This document shows positions 56,006-64,000 of a DNA stretch of 64,000 nt, piece after piece (within the stretch, counting starts at the first letter, position 1; the number at the start of each line of letters is the position of its first letter). The notes under the pieces were generated by a model. It saw only the letters and a program-made list of their open reading frames with translations. It made no database searches and was not told where the DNA came from. The position numbers and the translations under genes were made by a program. The DNA is from Balaenoptera acutorostrata (lineage: Eukaryota > Chordata > Mammalia > Artiodactyla > Balaenopteridae), in contig NC_080082.1 in the NCBI RefSeq assembly GCF_949987535.1, forward strand, positions 30,437,511-30,501,510, written 5' to 3'.

Positions 56006-56111
56006 AATGGGCTGGGACCAGGCATCTAAATTGCCCTGGGCGGGGGAACCAAGGAAGTTTGTTGGTTTATTAATTTTTTTCTCCCTCCCTTCTTTCTCCC
56101 ATCCCCACCCA

Positions 56112-56174
56112 ATCTCTCTCTCTGTCTCTGTCTCTGTGTCTCTCTGTCACACACACACACACACACACACACAC
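56112..56174. repeat. (TC)n(AC)n compound microsatellite
   Basis: CTCTCTGTCTCTG units followed by an uninterrupted CA run of about 13 units. Confidence 0.92.
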
Positions 56175-56179
56175 TTTAT

Positions 56180-57555
56180 GTCTTTCTGCTTCAATATCTT
56201 CTTTGTCTGCATTGTGGAATTCTCTGTTTCTCATTCTGAGTGGTGAAACATGACTAATAAGAGCTCCCAGGTTTACACGTGTTCAGTTTCTGCCGATCTT
56301 GCTTCCACTTCCAAAATTCTAGAGAAGAGCTCTGACTGGCCCGCACTGGGTCAGCTGCTCCAGCTTGGACCAATCATCTGTTACATTTTACTAAGACTGT
56401 GATATTCACCTAACAATGAATATGTAGTGGATGGAGAAAGAGCAGTTCACTGAAATATGTGTAAAAGGTGGGTACTAAACAAGTAAGTTTGGTTTTCTCT
56501 AAAAAAGCATAGTCCAAAACTTCTGAATTTGGAAGAAAGTGGCTAAATTTCAGATATTCAAACCACCTTAAGGAGCTATTAGTATGATTTGATTCAAGCT
56601 CCCTTTGATCAAGTCCTTGCCTAGGGAAATGAGAGCTACTTCAGAGTCATCTCTGATGATTGTAGGGTGCTGCCATTTTCAACACAAGTGCAAGTTTGTA
56701 TGATAACTTGTTTTTGAAACTAGGGTGAATTAGGTGTAACTCCATTGTAGTAGGTTGGCTTTGAAAGAGGATGTTATAATAGTCAGGCATCAGAGTAGAA
56801 AATGCTTCATAATCAGGTAACAATGTGGTTTGTTAAATCATGGCCAACATAGACAGACATTTTTCCATGATGACTACAGAATGTTCAACAAAATCAAAGC
56901 ATTTTGATTTTGCCCAATGGTTTGACTTAATAATATCATTCAACTACCAGTAATACAGACCCTCAAATACAATAAGTTGGACCAGACAGGCATTCATTTT
57001 TCTCCCATAAAATGAAGTCCTGAGGAAGGCAGCCCGATGTTGAAGCAGCAGTGACAATTCATGCCCAAGCTTCTCTACCCCATCTCTTTGGCCATCTCTA
57101 GCATGCTGTATCCATCCTCAAGGTTGCCTCAGCATCACATAATGGCCCCTGCTGCTCCAACCATCACATCTATGTTTTATGAAAGAAGGAGGAGAAAGAG
57201 GGGAAGGCAAAAGAGCCCCTATCAATTGAGTCAGTAAGTTTTTAAAAAGTATCTCAGAAACTCCACCCAACAGTATCCACTTACTTTTTGTTTCTAGAAC
57301 TTAGTCATGAGACTGATCCTATCCGCAAGGGAGGCTGGGAAATGGAGATTTTCATTGGCTGTTATGCTGTCTTTCCCCTCAGATTTTCTATGGAAAGGAA
57401 GAAGAGATGGGACAATGAGTTGGTAACCAGCAGTTTGTCTTACTAACTTTGCTTTCTTTGACATTCTTTGGTTTCCACATTTACATTTCATGGTTCTCCC
57501 ACAGCTGCACACTAGTCTGTTCCCTGCGTTGAGAATTATCTATTTTTGTGATTTC
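56180..57555. other. No gene seen
   Basis: Mixed sequence. 56935-57240 resembles the unclassified repeat noted at 15.8 kb ('tggaccagacaggcattcatttttctcccataaaatgaagtcc'). No coding evidence. Confidence 0.35.
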
Positions 57556-57564
57556 ATTTGCTTG

Positions 57565-58075
57565 TTCATCTAACTAATATCTATTGAGCACCAACTCTGT
57601 GGCCGCACTTGTAGCTATGGCACTGAACAAAATTAAACAAAAATCCCTGCTCACAGAGTTTCATTTTAGTGAGAGAAAAGATGATAAATAAGAAAAAATA
57701 TGTAAAATAAATACTGTGCTCAATGGTCACAAGTGCTAAGGCAAAGAAAGGCATCAGGGCAGTGGGATGGTAATGAAGCATTGGAGTAATGGTTGTTGAA
57801 ATTTTAGATAAGAAAGCCCAAGAAAATCTCATCAATTTTTGGAATACAGGCAGAAGGAAGTAAGGGAGCTAGCTTCAGGAAGAGCATTCCAAGGAGAGGA
57901 AACTGCAGATGCAAAGGCCCTGTGGTGGGAGTGTCTGGAGTGTGTCTGAAGAAAAGAAAGGAGGTCAGTGTGGTTAAAACAGAGTGCAGGGAAAGTAGTG
58001 GGAGATGAGTCAGAGGGAGAGCAGGGAGCCGATCACTTGGGCATCAGAGACCCTATGAGGGACTTTCATCAGCTT
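57565..58075 (-). repeat. L2 LINE 3' part
   Basis: 'ctaatatctattgagcaccaactctgtggccgcacttgtagctatggcactgaacaaaattaaacaaaaatccctgctcacagag', 'aggaagagcattccaaggagaggaaactgcagatgcaaaggccctgtgg' and 'cagtgtggttaaaacagagtgcagg' are the antisense L2 in correct order. Confidence 0.85.
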
Positions 58076-58139
58076 TCATTATTTTGCCTCATATCCCTAC
58101 TCGGAATTTCTATAAACTGATAAAGCTTTCACTTTAGTT

Positions 58140-58275
58140 TAATTTTAGTATTTATTTTTAAAATTCAGTTTATTTTAGTTGATTTACAATATTTCATTAG
58201 TTTCAAGCGTACAACATAGTGGTTCGATATTTTTATAGATTATACTCCATTTAAATATCTCATTATTTGTTTAAT
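58140..58275 (-). mobile_element. L1 3' end fragment
   Basis: 'attcagtttattttagttgatttacaatatttcattagtttcaagcgtacaacatagtggttcgatatttttatagattatactccatttaaa' is the antisense of an older L1 3' UTR. Confidence 0.78.
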
Positions 58276-58390
58276 GAAATATCGGGTTTATGGGCTGATT
58301 ACCAGCATTGGGTGAATATTTCTGCTTCTGTCTCATCAGCTTTAATAGGATTAGACTCATGCCTTTATTCTCCCCAATTACACACACATT

Positions 58391-58764
58391 TGCAAATACT
58401 TTTTTTTTTTTTTAAACCTTTTTTTTTTAATTTATTTATTTTATTTATTTATTTATTTTATTTTTGGCTGTGCTGGGTCTTCGGTTCGTGCGAGGGCTTT
58501 CTCTAGTTGCGGCAAGTGGGGGCCACTCTTCATCGCGGTGCGGGGACCGCTCTTCATCGCGGTGCGCGGGCCTTTCACTATCGCGGCCCCTCCTGCTGCG
58601 GGGCACAGGCTCCAGACGCGCAGGCTCAGCAGCTGTGGCTCACGGGCCCAGCCGCTCCGCGGCATGTGGGATCTTCCCAGACCAGGGCTCGAACCCGTGT
58701 CTCCTGCATTAGCAGGCAGATTCTCAACCACTGCGCCACCAGGGAAGCCCTGCAAATACTTTTT
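58391..58764 (-). mobile_element. CHR-type SINE with target duplication and internal 24-bp repeat
   Basis: Minus orientation, about 58405-58750. TGCAAATACTTTTT is at 58391-58404 and 58751-58764, a perfect 14-bp duplication. The T-rich (TTTA)n tail is at the left and CCACCAGGGAAGCCC at the right. A 24-bp stretch (CCACTCTTCATCGCGGTGCG...) is repeated in tandem at 58523-58546 and 58547-58570. Overlapping 77- to 116-codon frames are SINE shadows. Confidence 0.95.
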
Positions 58765-58769
58765 ATTTT

Positions 58770-59685
58770 GAGTTGCTATTGTTGTTGTTGTTTTAAGTAG
58801 CATCGTTACTCACCAGCTGGCTGTGCTGGTGCACATTTTTACGTTCTCAGTTCTTTGTAGAAACGGAGCGATATGGCCTGAATGTGGTTGACATGAGTGG
58901 GTGAGAGGATGATGATATGTGAGAAACATATTAAATATGAAGGCGATCCTTGTACAAAGGGATTTCAACCAGTGGGTTTAAAGATGGGAACCAACCCAGC
59001 GGCAGATGGAGTTACTTAGAAGTAGTTAGAGAAGGAATTCAAAGTGCAAGCTGAAACACAAACCTGGATTAAACCTCCCAAATATGAAGGAACTTTCATG
59101 ATGAAGTTTGTTTTCATTTTTTTTTCTCTCTTCAAATCCCAGCCCCAAACTGCATGTCTCAGATGAATAGGGAGCAAGTGTAATTAACTGAATAGAGCAG
59201 TAAAAGGAGAATTATGGGATATGGAAAGCATTTAAATATGATTCATGGGTTTGGAGATATTGCAAACATGTGATAGATGCTCGGAAGAGGCCATCAGAGA
59301 GATTGTGCTGAGAGCTCAGTTGGGAAATGACTAAAGCCTGCCCCCGAATCTTGGCAGTTCATATAATTAAAAGACTAAATATTTTATAAAGATGAAGCAA
59401 GTAAGACTTCACCAGCACCACACTCTGAGCCAGAAGTGATTAAACATAAACCAAAAATGCATGCACATTTTGTCCCTGGAAAGCAGGGTCTGCTTCTTCC
59501 CTCCGGAAGTCAGGACTGGAGGGGCACAGTGCTTACATCATTGCTGAGTGGATTACTAGTGGCAGGAATCTGAAAGTAAGTAGAAACCAGGTCCTTGGCT
59601 CTATGGTGGATGGAACCAGGACATGAGCTGGCATTCTACAAGAGAAAAACCATCCCAAAGCTTTCATATCACTTACCCTCTCACC
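58770..59685. other. No gene seen
   Basis: Repeat-poor sequence with a short GTT run near 58780. No recognised exon. Confidence 0.4.
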
Positions 59686-59689
59686 ACTC

Positions 59690-60160
59690 CCAGGATATCA
59701 GCACAGGCCATGCCCACAATATGAAAGTTGAAACCATAAGGCTTCTTAAAGAAAACATAGGAGACTATCTTTATGATCTTGGGGTTGGCCAAGATGGGAT
59801 GCAAGAAGAACTAACCATAAAACAGAAGATTTGATAAATTGAACTTGAATCAAAATGTAAACCTCTTCTCATTGAAAGAAACTGTTGTGAAAATTAAAAA
59901 CTAACCACAGACTGGCAGAAAATATTCACAAAACATATATTCATATCCACAATATATAAAGAACCCCATGAAACAATAACAAAAAAATACAATTCAATTT
60001 TTAAATTGGCAAAACAAAACAGAAACAAACCAAAAAGTGGCCAAAAGACTTGAGCTGGAACTTCATAAGAGAAGACATGAATAACCAGTAAGAATATGAA
60101 AAGGTGCTCAATATTATTACTCATCAGGGAAATACAGATTAAAGCCACAGTGGGATACCA
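59690..60160 (+). mobile_element. L1 ORF2 C-terminal fragment (pseudogene)
   Basis: 'aggcttcttaaagaaaacataggagactatctttatgatcttggggttggccaagatggg', 'ttgataaattgaacttgaatcaaaatg', 'tatataaagaaccccatgaaacaataac', 'aagtggccaaaagacttgagctggaacttc' and 'aatattattactcatcagggaaatacagattaaagccacagtgggatacc' are the sense L1 ORF2 3' end. Truncated, with several frame breaks. Confidence 0.87.
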
Positions 60161-60164
60161 ACAG

Positions 60165-60640
60165 TACTCAGCAGGATGGCCCAGCTAAAGAAGCTTGGAG
60201 AGCTATCACTGTGGTCATCCTTATCTTCCACCTCCAGCTGGTGGCCACATCTTGGCTGTTGCTCCCCCTTAATGTCACCAGTGACTGATCCACAGCCTTA
60301 GCTTCTGCCTTAGGACAGTCTCTCCCCAACTCTTCCTTTCACTTTTGGAATATCTCCCTTACCCATCTCCCTGACTCTGGTCCCTCTTCTTCCACTCTTC
60401 TTCACTCTGTTGCAGATCTGGTCAAATCCCTCCCAGTCCCATGTTCTTGGTGAGTTCCCCAAGCTTACAGGTAGAGTATGCCCTCCCCTAGCACCCTTGC
60501 CTCTCCAAAACCTCCACCTCTGGCCTCATCTCAGGAACCTGCTCTGTTCCAGACACACGACAAACTACCTTTACAGATTCCCAAATACACGGGCTCTGTG
60601 TCCATTTGTTTGTTTGTTTGTTTCCTGGAGATTCTGCCAG
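60165..60640. other. No gene seen
   Basis: Pyrimidine-rich sequence with a (TTTG)n run at about 60605-60620. The 141-codon plus frame starting at 60410 runs into an L2 and has no domain. Confidence 0.42.
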
Positions 60641-60644
60641 CCTA

Positions 60645-61090
60645 TCCCCATCACCCTCAGGATAAACACCAAACTCCAAGGCCTTGCATGGCCCACCTCT
60701 TCAGGTAAGTACCCACTTGGTCACTCTCTTTATTCCAGCCAGGGTTGGGAGCGTGGCTTATGCTCCGTCCTGCCCCAGGGACTTTGCACGTGCTATTCCC
60801 TTTGCCTGAAACACTCTTCTCCTTTCTACATCTAATTAATTCCTACTCAGGCTTCTGCTCTCAGCTCAGTTTTCCCCTGCCCTTACCTGGACTGATTCAG
60901 ATACCCCTTATTATCCTCATAGCACCATGGACCTCTCCTTTGCAGTGTGTGTGTCATAGCTATAGTTTTACACACACAGTTTCTCTCACCACATTGTAGG
61001 CAGGAACAGCATCTGTTTTTCCACCATTATACCCAGTGCTGACAGCAGTGCCTGGCTCCTAGTAGGAGCTCGTAAGCATTTGTGGAGGGG
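60645..61090 (+). mobile_element. L2 LINE 3' end
   Basis: 'tcaccctcaggataaacaccaaactccaaggccttgcatggcccacctcttcagg', 'ccccagggactttgcacgtgctattccctttgcctgaaacactcttctcc', 'cctactcaggcttctgctctcagctcag' and 'ttgtaggcaggaacagcatctg...acccagtgctgacagcagtgcctggctcctagtaggagctcgtaagcatttgtgga' run in complete sense order. The best L2 copy here. Confidence 0.9.
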
Positions 61091-61097
61091 CAGGGAC

Positions 61098-61197
61098 TTG
61101 GTTGTGTGCTCAGACTCAGGTCAGACTGCCTTGATCCAAATCCTGGCTCAGCCACTTACCAGCCATGTCAGCAAGTTACTTAACCTCTTGGTGCAGG
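61098..61197 (-). repeat. MIR SINE, first part
   Basis: 'ctcagactcaggtcagactgccttgatccaaatcctggctcagccacttaccagccatgtcagcaagttacttaacctcttggtgc' is antisense MIR. Its next expected words (ctcagtttcctcatctgtaaaat) appear only after 61775. Confidence 0.88.
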
Positions 61198-61199
61198 GC

Positions 61200-61768
61200 T
61201 AGGACTAGAGTGGGGAAAGGTGCCTGGGGTGTAAAATGTAAAGAGGTACTCACGGCAGGACCTCCCCCGTCCTAGTGTTGCTGAACCAAACTTGGGTCTG
61301 CTCACCCACGTGCAGTAAAGCCAGTCTACCGACACCGGGCTGTGGAGAAGGAAAGTGCAGCATTTATTGCAGGGCCAAGCAAGGAGTCCAGGCAGCTAGT
61401 GCTCAAAATACCTGAACTCTCCAATGGGTTTCAGCAAAACATTTTTAAAGACCAGGTGATGGAGGGGAGTTGCAGGGTACATACGTGATCAGCTCCTTCA
61501 TGATTCTCTGATGGGTTGATGGTGAGGTAACAGGGCGGTGTCACAGGGGTTAACATTATCAATCCTTAGGCTCCAGGAAGCCTGGGGGCCTGGGGGTCAT
61601 CAGGTAATAAACATCTTCCTATTGGTGGGGGTTTTAGCGCCTGTAAAAAAGCTCAGGAAATATGGATCAGATACTATTATCTTGGTACTTCAGAGAGGAG
61701 CTAAAGCAGAGCATATGGGGGAGGGGTCTGTCCCAGGAAGGCCCCACAGGGTCCTGCTGTGTCACACT
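61200..61768 (-). mobile_element. Probable ERV LTR nested in a MIR
   Basis: About 570 bp that splits a MIR. 'ctgctcacccacgtgcagtaaagccagtctaccgac', 'gcatttattgcagggccaagcaaggagtccagg', 'tacgtgatcagctccttcatgattctctgatgggttgatggtgaggtaacagg' and 'ctcaggaaatatgg' match a cetartiodactyl LTR as I remember it. TTTATT and the complement of AATAAA suggest the LTR is on the minus strand. Family and exact ends uncertain; no viral gene attached. Confidence 0.6.
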
Positions 61769-61774
61769 GGCCTT

Positions 61775-61860
61775 GTCTCTCAGTGTCCTCATCTGGGAAA
61801 ATAACTGGGCCTGGGTCATAGGCTTACAGAGATGAAATGATTTCATGGATGCAGACCAGT
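61775..61860 (-). repeat. MIR SINE, second part
   Basis: 'tctctcagtgtcctcatctgggaaaataactgggcctgggtcataggcttacagagatgaaatg' continues the MIR begun at 61098. Confidence 0.78.
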
Positions 61861-61864
61861 GGGG

Positions 61865-63995
61865 CCAGTTCCTGGCACAGCATCTTCACCGTTTGTCAAG
61901 TGGCTCAAGGCTTAGTTCATACCTGTCCTGCCAGCACTTCCAACTCAGGCCCACCTCTTCCGTGGACCCCCGCTGCCACTGTCCTCGTCTGAAAAAATGG
62001 CACCCTAATAGTCCCGAGGTGTACAGTCCTCGTGGCACTCGACACATCCGTCACTCTCTCCACTAGACAAGAGCACTTTGAGGACATCTAAACCTGAGCG
62101 TCTCCTGCCCTAACCCAGGTCCCAACGAAGAGGGTGTCCTCCCTGAAAACTGGCTGAATGAATATTTATTTGCTGCTCTTGTTCAAGGCCAGGTCTAAGA
62201 GCCCCTCCCACCCCGGAGGGCATGTAACCCTGACTCCTGGTTGTCAAGCTTCAGAATTTGAAACTTGCTACAGGGGAAGGAGGAAGGAGGTGCAGATTCA
62301 AGCAGCATCCATACGTGGTCTCAGGGAAGCCCAATTTGCTGGCAAGATAAGTATGTAGCCCATGAAGAGCAGAAATGCTCAGAGAAGGAAACACCCTCAG
62401 AGATGAACATTTGGGGGACTGGGGTTATTGTACTACGGAGAAGTTTATACATAAACCCATCTAGGCAGCTAACCTTTTTGTTTGTTTGTTTGTTTGTTTG
62501 TTCCTTTAGTGGCTTGAACTATCTAGGAAACACTGCATACTTCCAAGCAGTAAGCAAGCCTCTTTTCTTTTTCCATTGTCCTGCTTGTCACTCCTGGCCT
62601 ATCTTCCATCCCCTGCCCATTGGGAATGCGGAAGGGTCCCAGATTCCCATTCCCTCTGAAGAGGACTGGGATTGTGGCTTCTGTCTCTCTGTACGCCAGT
62701 GACCCTCACACTGAGATTCCGTGCTGCCCAGCTTCTCACAGCCCGTGAGGTTGGTCACGAGGGGCCCGACGTCGGGGGGGACAGGTTTTCCAGGCCTGGG
62801 GGCACATGCCCAGACTCGTGCCCCACGAATGGCCCGTCATCTTTAGAACCGTAGAACAGTGTGCATCTTTGTTTGGTGGGGGATGAATCCATCAGGAGAC
62901 CCACCTCTGGGGCCGCTGGCTGGTGACTCACGTCCAAATGCTGTTTATTTCAAGCCCTGTGGGAAACTCTAAAACTGACATAGGTTTTCACACAGCTGGA
63001 CTCTGGCTTGTCTCCTATATCCGCTCCTCCACCCCCTTTCTCTCCAACAGGAGAAACTGAGGACAAGAACGATCCCAAGGTCATTCTCATTGAACTGGGG
63101 GAGCTGTTTGGAAGGGCTTACAACTCCACAGGCGAATCTGGGTCCAGTGCAGCATGTGGGGTCACCACCTCCCCCGCTGTAAACCCTGATTATTCTTGCC
63201 CTCTTAATCTGCATCATTCCATCTGGCATCTGCAAAGGGAGAAAGCCAAGCAATCCAGAATATTATCGGTTACCCAGAGACGACAGAGTTAAGAACAATC
63301 TGGAATGACATAAAATGGTACATCGTACACTGCGGAGTGGATCACTTCCAGTTAAGTTACAAAGGCTTCTGTTGCAATTATGACTTTATTCAAATCAATA
63401 CTTAAACGAAGCTTGGAAATAGAGATGGAGAGGCCAGAAGGCAAAGCACAGCATGCCACGCAAAGCACCTTTCCAATAAATATGCAAGAGTGTCTCCGCC
63501 ATGGAATCTATTGCTCCCGTGAAGTCAGCATAAATATGTGAAGTACTTAACAACACTCGCTGCATGTATATTGGCAATTTGTCAACGTGCTAGCAGCAGG
63601 AATCGAATGCCCAATGCCTGGTGTTGGGCTGGTGTCGTTTTTCAGAGTACCAGTACAGGAAATTGCTAACTCTGGTTAATTCTTTTGAATTAAAATTACC
63701 CACATGTTTTCCTGAATGAACCACAAACAATTCAGGGAAACTTCCTCCCCACCTTTCCCCAGCCTTACCACCCATCCCAGGGTTCCTTATATTCTCAGCT
63801 TCCTGTCCAAAAGCTAGCCAAGTTTGATGGATATCTTTTGTTTCTTTCATCGGATCACCTCTCTGACAACCATCTCCATTTTCCTCCAGGATAACTGTCC
63901 CTCCCATATCCTCAGCCAGTGGTAGTCTGGGTGGGGTTGACTCCACCCTCAGCCTGTGTTTTGATCTGGCCAATCAGATAATCACATTCCTCTAG
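61865..63995. other. No gene seen; repeat-poor end of the window
   Basis: About 2.1 kb. There is a (TTTG)n run at about 62479-62502. 63230-63620 is repeat-free AT-balanced sequence that could be conserved. The 127-codon minus frame at 63590-63973 has no recognisable domain; its far end ('ctggccaatcagataatcacattcctc') resembles an old repeat. No coding call. Confidence 0.4.
62479..62502. repeat. (TTTG)n microsatellite
   Basis: Six GTTT units in a row. Confidence 0.9.
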
Positions 63996-64000
63996 CCCCA

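Noticed and set aside
59690..60160. L1 ORF2 fragments as possible active reverse transcriptase (also 55612-55805)
   Set aside because: Both are short, truncated and frame-broken C-terminal pieces without the catalytic core.
60410..60835. 141-codon plus frame
   Set aside because: Its second half is an L2 3' region; the peptide has no domain.

Overview
This window looks like non-coding DNA from a cetartiodactyl mammal, most likely a whale or dolphin. The main evidence is a set of tRNA-derived SINEs of the CHR type. They have a head reading CTTCCCTGGTGGC and an A-box/B-box promoter with GGTTCGA-type B boxes, and occur in long (about 300-460 bp) and short (about 120 bp) forms. L1 3' ends of the cetartiodactyl kind are also present. 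I saw no BovB LINE, ruminant ART2A or pig PRE-1, which argues against cow and pig; hippopotamus cannot be excluded by reading alone. The rest is repeat debris shared by all placental mammals (MIR, L2, L1M, MaLR LTRs, Tigger and hAT-Charlie MITEs).

I found no protein-coding gene, coding exon, rRNA, tRNA gene, CRISPR array or prokaryotic feature. Open frames reach at most about 160 codons. Those I checked lie in repeats or in low-complexity or single-copy sequence, and none shows a recognisable domain. The window is therefore intergenic or deep inside an intron, and I cannot say which gene it belongs to.

Layout. 0-12 kb: L1 and L2 fragments, the first two CHR SINEs (about 2.95 and 9.33 kb), MIRs, a MER20-like MITE, and L1M pieces beside a purine tract. 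12-19 kb: AT-rich sequence, probably L1M, then an ERVL-type LTR (14.1-14.8 kb), two CHR SINEs (one inside a Tigger MITE) and a third at 18.8 kb. 19-31 kb: a G-rich tract, MIR and L2 pieces, an LTR-like repeat, L1 3' ends, a short SINE inserted in a MIR, a threefold 16-bp repeat, and a Tigger MITE with intact ends. 31-44 kb: MaLR LTRs, MIRs, a second LTR-like copy, a SINE with its target duplication, an elongated SINE, and a MaLR split by an L1. 44-56 kb: a third LTR-like copy, a long stretch with few recognisable repeats, a short SINE, and a 1.6-kb L1M. 56-64 kb: microsatellites, L2, a CHR SINE with a 24-bp internal duplication, an L1 ORF2 fragment, L2, an LTR splitting a MIR, and single-copy sequence to the end.

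There are no genes to work together. What can be read is the insertion history: several elements sit inside older ones, and target-site duplications still flank most long CHR copies. I did not find a new biological system. The most interesting items are nested or internally rearranged transposons, a few DNA-structure motifs (a 22-bp perfect palindrome, a G4 motif, purine tracts) and several single-copy blocks that could be conserved enhancers. Strands for SINE, LINE and LTR features follow the element's own sense direction. Most repeat boundaries are estimates by eye, accurate to perhaps 10-50 bases.
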